Below, piece by piece: positions 30,322 through 37,274 of a stretch of 37,274 nt of DNA. The stretch comes from Acidobacteriota bacterium (GTDB lineage Bacteria; Acidobacteriota; Vicinamibacteria; Vicinamibacterales; JAFNAJ01). Within the stretch, counting starts at the first letter, position 1, and the number at the start of each line of letters is the position of its first letter. The stretch covers positions 63,144-100,417 of the forward strand of contig JAHDVP010000016.1 in assembly GCA_023384575.1 (NCBI GenBank). Direction: 5' to 3'. The notes below the pieces were generated by a model. That model had not been told where the DNA came from. It worked only from the letters and a program-made list of their open reading frames with translations, and did no database searches. The translations under genes and the position numbers were made by a program.

Positions 30322-31806
30322 ATGGTCTTCAGCTCGACGCTCTTCCTCTTCTACTTCCTGCCCGTCGCGCTGCTGCTGTACTACGCCGCGCCGCGGCGGA
30401 TGAAGCACCTGACGCTCACCGCGCTCAGCTACTTCTTCTACGGGTGGGCCAACCCGCTCTTCGTCGTCCTGCTCTTCGCCTCGACGGTCGTCGACTACAT
30501 CTGCGGGCTGGTGATCGCGGGCCAGCACGCGCGGACGGGTCCCGCCGCGTTCGCGCGGGGCGGGACCCCTTCGGGCGAGGCGGCGGAGGAGGAGGGCCCC
30601 GGGCCGAGTCGGACCGCGCGGCTCGCGCTGGCGGCGTCCATCTGCAGCAACCTGAGCCTGCTCGGCTTCTTCAAGTACTTCAACTTCGCCGTCGAGAACT
30701 ACGATGCGCTCATCGCGTGGGTCGGGCTCTCGGGGCTGCAGCTCGACGTCGCGTTCAAGGTGACGCTGCCGCTCGGCATCAGCTTCTACACGTTCCAGTC
30801 GATGAGCTACACCTGGGACGTGTATCGGCGCCGCGCGCCGGCGATCTGGAACTTCATCGACTTCGCCTGTTACGTGTCGATGTTCCCGCAGCTCGTGGCG
30901 GGGCCCATCATCCGCTTCTCGGAGGTCGCCGATCAGCTCCGGTCGCGGACGCACACGCTCACGAAGTTCGCGCGCGGTGTGGCGTTCTTCAGCGTCGGCC
31001 TCGCCAAGAAGGTGCTGCTCGCCAACCCGTGCGGCAAGATCGCCGACCTCGCGTTCGACGCGGGGTCGCTGCACGTGCTGGAGGCGTGGTACGGCGTCAC
31101 GGCGTACGCCTTCCAGATCTACTTCGACTTCAGCGGCTACTCCGACATGGCCATTGGTCTCGGGCTCATGCTGGGCTTCGTCTTCCCGAAGAACTTCGAC
31201 TCGCCGTACCTCTCGAAGTCGATTACCGAGTTCTGGCGACGCTGGCACATCTCCCTGTCGACGTGGCTGCGCGACTACCTCTACCTGCCGCTCGGCGGGA
31301 ACCGCAAGGGGCCGGCGCGCACCTACGTGAACCTCGCGGTCGTCATGCTGCTCGGGGGGCTCTGGCATGGTGCGGCGTGGAATTTCGTGGTCTGGGGCGC
31401 GATGCACGGCGCCATGCTGGCCATCGAACGCGCGCGAGGGAAGGCCGCGATGTACGATCGGCTGCCCTCGTCGCTGCGCATGGCGGCGACGTTCGTCTTC
31501 GTCCTCTTCACGTGGGTGTTCTTCCGCGCCGCCGACCTCACGTCGGCCGTGCGCTACCTCGGGTTCATGTTCGGCATCGGCGCGCCGGCGGAGGGCGCGG
31601 CGCTCCTCTCGGGCCTCGTCTACGAGCCGTATTACCTCGGCACGTTCCTCGTGTCGGCCGCGATCGTGTGGACGTGTCCGCAGACGTGGGACTGGACGCG
31701 GCGGCTCACGATGACGAGGGGCGTCGTGACGCTGCTGCTCTTCGCGTTCACCGTCGCGGTCCTGACGACGCAGGCGTTCAATCCGTTCATCTACTTCATC
31801 TTCTGA
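30322..31806 (+). CDS. MBOAT-family O-acyltransferase (AlgI-like)
   Basis: The 494-residue membrane protein has about 11-12 helices and starts MVFSSTLFLFYFLPVAL like AlgI. Conserved elements are SYFFYGWANP, the long LPLGISFYTFQSMSYTWDVY, YFDFSGYSDMAIGLGLMLGF, SITEFWRRWHISLSTWLRDY, YLPLGGNRKG and GGLWHGAAWNFVVWGAMHG with the catalytic His349. In alginate and other exopolysaccharide systems this protein passes acetyl groups across the inner membrane to a periplasmic AlgX/AlgJ-like partner, here encoded 6 bp downstream. A stretch at about 70-95, rich in Gly, Ser and Glu, is a soluble loop. The target polymer is not known. Confidence 0.93.
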   Translation: MVFSSTLFLFYFLPVALLLYYAAPRRMKHLTLTALSYFFYGWANPLFVVLLFASTVVDYICGLVIAGQHARTGPAAFARGGTPSGEAAEEEGPGPSRTARLALAASICSNLSLLGFFKYFNFAVENYDALIAWVGLSGLQLDVAFKVTLPLGISFYTFQSMSYTWDVYRRRAPAIWNFIDFACYVSMFPQLVAGPIIRFSEVADQLRSRTHTLTKFARGVAFFSVGLAKKVLLANPCGKIADLAFDAGSLHVLEAWYGVTAYAFQIYFDFSGYSDMAIGLGLMLGFVFPKNFDSPYLSKSITEFWRRWHISLSTWLRDYLYLPLGGNRKGPARTYVNLAVVMLLGGLWHGAAWNFVVWGAMHGAMLAIERARGKAAMYDRLPSSLRMAATFVFVLFTWVFFRAADLTSAVRYLGFMFGIGAPAEGAALLSGLVYEPYYLGTFLVSAAIVWTCPQTWDWTRRLTMTRGVVTLLLFAFTVAVLTTQAFNPFIYFIF

Positions 31807-31811
31807 GGCTC

Positions 31812-33224
31812 ATGAACCGAGAGACTCCCTCGACCTACCGTGGCGGCGCGCGCGAGGAGCAGGCCTGGCGTGAAGTGGGGCACACCGACGTGCGACCGGC
31901 CACGAGCTGGCTGCTGGTCGCGGTATTCGTCGGAGCCGTCTTCCTTGCTCCGGTGCTGAGCCAGATGACGGGCGCACCGCCCGGCGTGGAGGGCGTCGAG
32001 AGCGCGTGGGCGCAGCTGGCCGGTATTCCGGCTGACGTCGGCGTGCGGCTGCGCGGCGTGGAGCCTGGCGTGGTCGGCGCCGGTCCGTGGGTCCGCACGG
32101 TCGAGGCCAACCGCTCCGTGCTCGCGCGTCTCGAGGCCTTCGAGGACACGCTCGATCGCGAGTCGCGGCCTGGCCGCGACTTGCGCCCGCCGGCGCAACG
32201 CGTGCTGAGCGGCTGGTTCGGGGCAGGCAACGAGCGCGTCTACATCGGACGCGACGGCTGGACGTTCTACCGGCCCGACGTCGAATCGCTCACCGGGCCC
32301 CCGTTGCTCGATCCGCGGCAGCTCGACAGGCGCGTGCGTGCCGCGAGCGAGTGGGAGACGCCGCCGCAGCCCGATCCGCGACCTGCGATCGTCGAGTTCC
32401 ACCGGGCGCTCGCCGAACGCGGCATCACGCTCGTCGTCGTGCCGACGCCCGTGAAGCCGACCGTGCACCCGGATCGCCTCGCGCGGGCGTACGGTGCCTC
32501 GACCGTGCCGGTGCAGAACCCGTCGTACAGGGAGCTGTTCGACGACGTGCGCCGCGAGGGCGTGGTCGTCTTCGACCCGGCCGAGATGCTGGTCGCGGAG
32601 CGCGTGCGCACCGGCCGCCCGCAGTACTTCGCCACCGACACGCATTGGCGGCCCGAGGCGATGGAGGCCGTCGCGCGCGAGCTCGCGGCGATGGTGAAGG
32701 CGCAGGTCGCACTGGCGGACCGCCGCGACCCTGGCTACCGCACGCAGAGCCGCGAGGTGCGACAGCTCGGCGACACGGCGGCGATGCTCGACCTGCCGGT
32801 CGGGCAGTCGCTCTACGCGCCCGAGACCGCCTGGATTCGCCGCATCGTCGGCCGCGACGGCCGGCCGTGGCGGCCGGACCGCGAGGCCGACGTGCTGTTG
32901 CTCGGCGACAGCTTCACGAATATCTTCTCGCTGGGGACCATGGGGTGGGGCGAGTCGGCGGGGCTGGCCGAGCAGCTCAGTTACGAGTTGAGGCGTCCGG
33001 TCGATCGGATCGTGCAGAACGACGCGGGGGCCCACGCGACGAGGGAGCGCCTGGCGCAGGCGCTTCGCGAGGAGCCCGATCGGCTGAACCCGGTGCGCGT
33101 CGTGATCTGGCAGTTCGCGGCGCGCGAGCTGGCCTTCGGCGACTGGCGCCTGTTGGGTTCAGGCCTTGGGGCGGTGGTGTCTTCACAAATCGTCACGAAC
33201 AGGGGTCAGACCCCAGCGCCGTGA
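31812..33224 (+). CDS. AlgX/AlgJ-like SGNH-hydrolase-type O-acetyltransferase
   Basis: The 470-residue protein has an N-terminal membrane anchor (WLLVAVFVGAVFLAPVL, about 33-49) and a periplasmic SGNH-like domain. Catalytic elements are the TDTHW motif (Asp276, His278) and the nucleophile in LLGDSFTNIF (Ser367, Asp366). The segments VYIGRDGWTFY and ITLVVVPTPVKPTVHPDR are typical of AlgX and AlgJ. It should transfer acetyl groups delivered by the MBOAT protein to a polysaccharide. The ATG at 31812 lies 6 bp after the MBOAT stop. The last codons (NRGQTPAP) are encoded by a GGGGTCAGACCCC palindrome, so this C-terminus too has been modified by a repeat. Confidence 0.85.
   Translation: MNRETPSTYRGGAREEQAWREVGHTDVRPATSWLLVAVFVGAVFLAPVLSQMTGAPPGVEGVESAWAQLAGIPADVGVRLRGVEPGVVGAGPWVRTVEANRSVLARLEAFEDTLDRESRPGRDLRPPAQRVLSGWFGAGNERVYIGRDGWTFYRPDVESLTGPPLLDPRQLDRRVRAASEWETPPQPDPRPAIVEFHRALAERGITLVVVPTPVKPTVHPDRLARAYGASTVPVQNPSYRELFDDVRREGVVVFDPAEMLVAERVRTGRPQYFATDTHWRPEAMEAVARELAAMVKAQVALADRRDPGYRTQSREVRQLGDTAAMLDLPVGQSLYAPETAWIRRIVGRDGRPWRPDREADVLLLGDSFTNIFSLGTMGWGESAGLAEQLSYELRRPVDRIVQNDAGAHATRERLAQALREEPDRLNPVRVVIWQFAARELAFGDWRLLGSGLGAVVSSQIVTNRGQTPAP
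33202..33214. repeat. GGGGTCAGACCCC palindrome
   Basis: Its GGGGTC/GACCCC arms lie inside the final codons of the AlgX-like gene, just before the stop codon at 33222-33224. A related CGGGGTCAAGACCCG lies at about 33413-33427. Both could form a transcript-end hairpin. Confidence 0.7.
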
Positions 33225-33241
33225 CTTCACCCCACAGTGAC

Positions 33242-33406
33242 AGCCTGGCTGGCGGCTGACGGCTGGCGACTCTCGGCCTGGTTGGAGCATGCGACGATCG
33301 GACGACTGACCTTGGCGTCACTCCCAGTGGGGTCACCGATCACGGAAAGGACGGCGATCGCCATCGTGCAGGCCGGTCGCCGCCGGTCGGTAGTCGCAAG
33401 CCGAAT
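33242..33406 (-). repeat. Dispersed intergenic repeat, copy C (95-bp core plus heptad tail)
   Basis: The core at 33312-33406 is the reverse complement of copy A (about 80 of 95 bases match, no gaps). The tail at 33242-33267 contains GGCTGGC, GGCTGAC, GGCTGGC, the same period-7 tract that follows copy A at 2194-2221. It fills the gap before the sigma-54 activator gene. Confidence 0.8.
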
Positions 33407-33449
33407 GTCGGACCGGGGTCAAGACCCGAGCCCGGCGGAGAATCACGGG

Positions 33450-34889
33450 ATGGCGCAGGACCGGAAGCGGAAGACCACGACCACCGCACCCGCGCCGGCG
33501 GGAAGCGCCGGCGCTCCTGGGACCCCTGCAGAAGTCGGCTGGCTGGCCGTCAGCGCGGCGTTTGCCGCACTCGGCCGTGTCTTCGTCTGCTCGGATCGCA
33601 GCTTCCGCATCATCCACGCGTCGTACGTGCTCGATCGGCTCTTCGGCGCGGGTGCGGCGGCTGCCGTGGAAGGGCAGCGCCTCGAGGACGTGTTCGGCGC
33701 CGAATTGTTCGGACCCGCCGGCGCGCTCCGCGCGGCGCTCGCGCAGGGCGAGCGCCGGGAAGGGTGGCGCGCCCACCTGCGGCTCGGGCGCGGCGAGCCC
33801 CACCTCGTGTCGCTGAGCGCGGCGCCGCTGCCGCACGATCTCGTCGGCGCGTGCGATCCCCGCGTCGCCTACGTGCTCGTGCTCCGTCCGGCGGAGCAGG
33901 ACCGCGGCGACACGCTCGGCGCACCGACCGCCATGGGCGGGCTCATCGCCCGCTCGCCCGCCCTGCTCAGGATCTTCGCGCTCATCGAGAACCTCCGCCA
34001 CACCGAGGCGACCGTGCTGCTGACCGGCGAGAGCGGCACGGGCAAAGAGCTCGTCGCCCGCGCCATCCACGACCACTCGCCGCGACGCGACGGGCCGTTT
34101 GTCGCCGTCAACTGCGGCGCGCTGCCGCCCGACCTGCTCGAGAGCGAGATGTTCGGCCATGCGCGCGGGGCGTTCACCGGCGCCATCCGCGACCGGGTCG
34201 GCCGTTTCGAGCTCGCGTCGCACGGCACGCTCTTTCTCGACGAGGTGGGCGATCTTCCGCTCGCCCTCCAGGTGAAGCTGCTGCGCGTCCTGCAGGACGG
34301 CACGTTCGAACGCGTCGGAGAGAGCCGCTCGCGCACGAGCCGCGCCCGGGTCGTCGCGGCCACCAACGTCGACCTGCTGCGGGCGGTGAGCGAAGGCCGC
34401 TTCCGCGACGACCTCTACTTCCGGCTGCGCGTCGTGCCGATCGAGATCCCGCCGCTGCGCGACCGGCCGGAAGACATCGAACCGCTCGCCCGGGCCCTGC
34501 TCGCCCGCGTCGGCGCCCGGCACGGCCGCGCCCTCCAGTTCTCGCCCGACACGCTGCGCGTCCTGCTCCAGCACACGTGGCCGGGCAACGTGCGCGAGCT
34601 CGAGAACGTCATCGAGTTCGGTGTCGCGGTGTGCGCGGGGCAGACGCTCCTGCCGGAACACCTGCCGGAGCTCTCCGCGCTGCACACGTGGGGCCGGTCG
34701 CCGACCGCCGAGCCCAATCGGGTGCCGGTCCCTCGTGGCGACGGGCGGACGAGCGCCGGCCCGACCGATCGCGACGCCCTGCGGCGCGCACTCGAGGCCC
34801 ACCACTGGCGCCGCGACCAGACCGCCAGGGCGCTCGGCATGAGCCGCGTGACCCTCTGGCGGCGCATGCGGGAGGCCGGGTTGGCGTGA
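33450..34889 (+). CDS. Sigma-54-dependent transcriptional activator (PAS, AAA+, Fis-type HTH)
   Basis: The 479-residue protein has an N-terminal PAS-like sensor domain (about 25-150), then the sigma-54 AAA+ core, with Walker A GESGTGKE at 193-200, GAFTGA at 240-245 (the loop that contacts sigma-54), Walker B GTLFLDEVG, and WPGNVRELENVIEF. The C-terminus is a Fis-type helix-turn-helix (DQTARALGMSRVTLWRRM). It needs ATP to open sigma-54 promoters; its signal is not known. A GGAGAA stands 8 bases before the ATG at 33450. The gene is followed by a likely activator site and a -24/-12 promoter ahead of the FadL-like gene, so it probably controls that operon. Confidence 0.93.
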   Translation: MAQDRKRKTTTTAPAPAGSAGAPGTPAEVGWLAVSAAFAALGRVFVCSDRSFRIIHASYVLDRLFGAGAAAAVEGQRLEDVFGAELFGPAGALRAALAQGERREGWRAHLRLGRGEPHLVSLSAAPLPHDLVGACDPRVAYVLVLRPAEQDRGDTLGAPTAMGGLIARSPALLRIFALIENLRHTEATVLLTGESGTGKELVARAIHDHSPRRDGPFVAVNCGALPPDLLESEMFGHARGAFTGAIRDRVGRFELASHGTLFLDEVGDLPLALQVKLLRVLQDGTFERVGESRSRTSRARVVAATNVDLLRAVSEGRFRDDLYFRLRVVPIEIPPLRDRPEDIEPLARALLARVGARHGRALQFSPDTLRVLLQHTWPGNVRELENVIEFGVAVCAGQTLLPEHLPELSALHTWGRSPTAEPNRVPVPRGDGRTSAGPTDRDALRRALEAHHWRRDQTARALGMSRVTLWRRMREAGLA

Positions 34890-34897
34890 ATCGTGAT

Positions 34898-34939
34898 GTT
34901 TCGATAACGAAACGTTAGAATCATAACGTTTCATTATCG
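34898..34939. promoter_or_regulatory. Candidate upstream activator sequence of the sigma-54 activator
   Basis: An AT-rich block in GC-rich DNA carries nested inverted repeats. GTTTCG-ATAA-CGAAAC lies at 34898-34913, and CGATAACGAAACGTTA (34902-34917) pairs with TAACGTTTCATTATCG (34924-34939) with one mismatch across a 6-base spacer. It is about 56-99 bases upstream of the -24 element, a normal distance for an activator site. No T-run follows, so it is not a good terminator. Confidence 0.65.
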
Positions 34940-34994
34940 CCTACCTCTTTCACGCACCGGCCCGCTTTTCCGCCCATTTCCTGGCCTTCGTCCC

Positions 34995-35010
34995 TGGCAT
35001 CGCTCGTGCG
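34995..35010 (+). promoter_or_regulatory. Candidate sigma-54 (-24/-12) promoter
   Basis: TGGCATCGCTCGTGCG has GG and GC separated by exactly 10 bases (34996-34997 and 35008-35009), close to the consensus TGGCACG-N4-TTGCW. It is about 78 bp before the FadL-like ATG. A GC-rich hairpin (CCCGCG/CGCGGG near 35041-35058) lies in the presumed leader. Confidence 0.6.
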
Positions 35011-35086
35011 TCAGATTCCGTCGGGGTGCGGGGTGCCATGCCCGCGTCCCGGCGCGGGCGTCCCCCTGGGCCCGCAGGAGTCGGCC

Positions 35087-36346
35087 ATGCACATGCGCGT
35101 CTTCGTCATGGGTCTCGTGTTCGTCGCGCTCACCTTCCACCCCCTGCCCGCCCGTGCGACCAACGGGTACTTCTCGCACGGCTTCGGCACCGCCTCGAAG
35201 GGCATGGCCGGCGCCGGCGTGGCGCTGCCACTCGATTCGATGGCCCCAGCCACGAACCCGGCCGCCATCGTCTTCGTGGATCCCGGCTGGGATGTCGGCG
35301 TCGGGCTGTTCAGCCCCGACCGCGAGTACAACGTGGCCGGCCAGCCGTCCGGCTTCCCCGGCACGTTCGGCCTCGCGCCGGGCACCGTGCGCAGCGGCAG
35401 CCGGCTGTTCCCCATCCCGCACGGCGGGGTCGTCTGGAAGTCTGGAGCCAAGGGCGCGTTCGGCCTGGCCCTGTACGGGAACGGTGGCATGAACACCAGC
35501 TACGACGCACCGACCTTCGGCGTCGCGCCCGCTGGCGTCGACCTCTCGCAGATGTTCCTCGCTCCGACCTACGCCATCCAGTTCGGCGAGCGGCACGCCG
35601 TCGGCGTCACCGGCCTCATCGGCTACCAGCGCTTCGAGGCCCGCGGCCTCCAGGCGTTTGGCGCGTTCTCGATGAACTCCAGTGCCCTGACCGACCGCGA
35701 TCACAGCCAGTCGTTCGGCGTCGGCGTGCGGCTCGGCTACATCGGACGTCTGACGAAGCACCTGTCGGTTGGCGCGTCCTACCAGAGCAAGGTGTGGATG
35801 AGCGAGTTCAGCAAGTACGAGGGACTGTTCGCCGGGCAGGGCGACTTCGACGTGCCGTCGAACTGGGTCGTCGGCGTGGCTCTCATGCCGACCGAGGCGG
35901 TCGACATCGTTGTCGACGTGCAGCAGGTGCGCTACAGCGAGGTCGACGCGGTGGGCAACCGCATGCTGCCGAACATGATGCAGGCGCCGCTCGGGGCCGC
36001 CACCGGCGCCGGGTTCGGTTGGGACGACATGACGACCGTCAAGCTCGGCTTGCAGATCCGTGGCCACGGCGGCGTCACGTGGCGGGGCGGCTACTCGTAC
36101 GGCAACCAGCCCATTCCCGAGAGCGAGGTCCTCTTCAACATCCTGGCCCCGGGCGTGATGGAACAGCACGCGACGTTCGGGCTGTCGAAGGAGCTCGTCC
36201 CCGGCAAGTCGATCGGCTTCTCCGTGATGCACGCGTTGCGCTCGCGCGTCGAGGGTCCGAACCCGCTCGAGGTCCCCGGGCTCCAGCGAATCGAGCTGCA
36301 GATGAAGCAGTGGGAGTTCGAGGTCGGCTACTCGGTCAAGTTCTGA
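35087..36346 (+). CDS. FadL/OmpP1-type outer-membrane transporter
   Basis: The 419-residue protein has a signal peptide ending PLPARAT and the FadL family N-terminus NGYFSHGFGTASKGMAGAGV (residues 26-45), followed by APATNPAAI. The rest is a beta-barrel with typical alternating strands (for example SKVWMSEFSKYEGLF, GVTWRGGYSYGNQPIPE) ending in FEVGYSVKF, a C-terminal Phe for BAM recognition. FadL-type porins carry hydrophobic substrates such as fatty acids, alkanes or aromatics across the outer membrane by lateral diffusion. The ATG at 35087 has CAGGAG 6 bases upstream. It is probably the first gene of a sigma-54-driven operon together with the molybdopterin oxidoreductase that starts 50 bp downstream. 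Confidence 0.9.
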   Translation: MHMRVFVMGLVFVALTFHPLPARATNGYFSHGFGTASKGMAGAGVALPLDSMAPATNPAAIVFVDPGWDVGVGLFSPDREYNVAGQPSGFPGTFGLAPGTVRSGSRLFPIPHGGVVWKSGAKGAFGLALYGNGGMNTSYDAPTFGVAPAGVDLSQMFLAPTYAIQFGERHAVGVTGLIGYQRFEARGLQAFGAFSMNSSALTDRDHSQSFGVGVRLGYIGRLTKHLSVGASYQSKVWMSEFSKYEGLFAGQGDFDVPSNWVVGVALMPTEAVDIVVDVQQVRYSEVDAVGNRMLPNMMQAPLGAATGAGFGWDDMTTVKLGLQIRGHGGVTWRGGYSYGNQPIPESEVLFNILAPGVMEQHATFGLSKELVPGKSIGFSVMHALRSRVEGPNPLEVPGLQRIELQMKQWEFEVGYSVKF

Positions 36347-36396
36347 AGATTGACAGGGACGGATTTCGGCTCCGGCCACCCGGGTCTGGGACGCAC

Positions 36397-37274
36397 ATGG
36401 ACGCACTCTCTCGCCGACGCTTCCTGAAGATTTCGAGCGCCACGCTGGGGCTGGCGGCGTCGGGCGCGGCGATCGCCACGGCCGGTCGGGCGCTCGGAGC
36501 GTCGTCTGGCACCCAGGCGGCGGCCGGCGTGCGGACCGTCCCGACCTTCTGCGACCTCTGCTTCTGGAAGTGCGGCGCCATCGCGCACGTGCGCGACGGC
36601 CGGCTCTGGAAGATCACCGGCAATCCCGACGACCCGCTCAGCCGCGGCCGACTGTGTCCGCGCGGCACCGGCGGCATCGGCGCGCACTTCGACGCCGATC
36701 GCCTGCGCTCGCCGCTCATCCGCCGGCGGGCACGCGGCGAGGACGAGTGGGCCGCGGTGACGTGGGATGAGGCGCTTGCGTACGTCGCCGAGAAGATGCG
36801 GGCCATCGAGGCGCGGCACGGCCCCGAGGCCGTTGCGCTCTTCTCGCACGGCATCGGCGGCAACTTCCTCAAGCACACGCTGCGCGCCTTCGGCACGCCC
36901 AACATCAGCGCGCCGTCGTTTGCGCAGTGCCGCGGGCCGCGCGACGTCGGCTTCCAGCTCACCTTCGGCGAGGACGTCGGCTCGCCCGAGCGCACCGACA
37001 TCCGCGACACGCGCTGCCTGGTGCTCCTCGGCTCGCACCTCGGCGAGAACATGCACAACACCCAGGTGCAGGAGTTCGCCGAGGCCGTCGGCCGCGGCGC
37101 CACCGTCATCGTCGTCGATCCCCGCTTCTCGATCGCGGCGGGCAAAGCGAAGCACTACCTCCCGATTCGTCCGGGCACCGACCTCGCCCTCCTGCTCGCG
37201 TGGATGCAGGTGCTGGTCGCCGAGCGGCTCTACGACCGCGAGTACGTCGAACGCTTCGGCTTCGGCTTCGAGGC
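36397..37274 (+). CDS. Molybdopterin oxidoreductase (PsrA/PhsA-like), N-terminal part
   Basis: The frame is open to the right edge (292 codons seen of perhaps 700 or more). It starts with a Tat signal SRRRFLK (5-11). The [4Fe-4S] motif CDLCFWKCG at 52-60 with Cys87 (RLCPRG) and the GNPDDPLSRGRLCPRG segment is the pattern of complex iron-sulfur molybdoenzymes such as polysulfide, thiosulfate or arsenate reductase. Cys178 (SFAQCRGPRD) is at the position of the molybdenum ligand in the PsrA group. It should be periplasmic and probably works with iron-sulfur and membrane subunits beyond the window. The ATG at 36397 has GGGA nearby. Co-regulation with the FadL-like gene is suggested by the 50-bp gap. 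The substrate cannot be told. Confidence 0.85.
   Translation, partial: MDALSRRRFLKISSATLGLAASGAAIATAGRALGASSGTQAAAGVRTVPTFCDLCFWKCGAIAHVRDGRLWKITGNPDDPLSRGRLCPRGTGGIGAHFDADRLRSPLIRRRARGEDEWAAVTWDEALAYVAEKMRAIEARHGPEAVALFSHGIGGNFLKHTLRAFGTPNISAPSFAQCRGPRDVGFQLTFGEDVGSPERTDIRDTRCLVLLGSHLGENMHNTQVQEFAEAVGRGATVIVVDPRFSIAAGKAKHYLPIRPGTDLALLLAWMQVLVAERLYDREYVERFGFGFE

Noticed and set aside
34898-34939. Inverted repeat considered as an intrinsic terminator of the activator gene
   Set aside because: It is AT-rich, is not followed by a T-run, contains a second nested dyad, and lies at activator-site distance from a -24/-12 element.
1-37274. tRNA, rRNA, riboswitch and insertion-sequence search by eye
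   Set aside because: No cloverleaf, conserved T-loop, transposase frame or terminal inverted repeats with target duplications were found.

Overview
The window is very GC-rich, dense, single-copy chromosomal DNA with no tRNA, rRNA, transposase, phage or CRISPR signal. Gene content points to a Gram-negative, soil-type bacterium, most likely Acidobacteriota of the Vicinamibacteria kind. The reasons are large TonB-dependent receptors with an N-terminal carboxypeptidase-regulatory-like domain, a PEP-CTERM protein, many lipoproteins, an N-terminal helix-turn-helix of a type common in that phylum, and strongly GC-biased third codon positions. This placement is inference from family content, not from a marker gene.

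Layout. Positions 1-2065 hold a partial HTH regulator, a PPK2 polyphosphate kinase and a hotdog thioesterase. Positions 2257-6006 hold a DUF547 lipoprotein and an SSS symporter on the minus strand, and divergently a CDP-alcohol phosphatidyltransferase coupled to an alpha/beta hydrolase. Positions 6071-9977 hold a B12-binding radical SAM enzyme, a small membrane protein and class II fumarase. Positions 10104-13111 (minus) hold an overlapping pair matching auxiliary enzymes of unsaturated fatty-acid beta-oxidation (dienoyl-CoA isomerase and 2,4-dienoyl-CoA reductase) and a lipoprotein amidohydrolase. Positions 13725-25484 (plus) are a cell-surface block: a PEP-CTERM protein, a large PKD/FnIII protein, a secreted protein ending in Cys-Gly-His hexapeptide repeats, a TonB receptor overlapping it by ATGA, a deacetylase-like protein with pseudomurein-binding-like repeats, and a second TonB receptor. 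Positions 25687-28685 hold a Gfo/Idh oxidoreductase, a CoA-binding protein and an overlapping pair of unknown genes. Positions 28863-33224 are a lipoprotein, MBOAT and AlgX/AlgJ-like polysaccharide O-acylation set. Positions 33450-37274 hold a sigma-54 activator, a probable upstream activator site and -24/-12 promoter, a FadL-like porin and a truncated molybdopterin oxidoreductase.

Most notable points: (1) the CGHA-repeat secreted protein coupled to a TonB receptor; (2) the intergenic DNA, which carries several families of short repeats, including arrays of degenerate heptanucleotides with exact period 7, a three-copy ungapped 95-bp element, GGGGCTTCAGCCCC hairpins, and GGGGTCAGGTCTTGA elements that supply the stop codons of neighbouring genes; (3) a self-contained sigma-54 circuit at the right end. 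Gene functions are read from motifs and general family resemblance without database searches.
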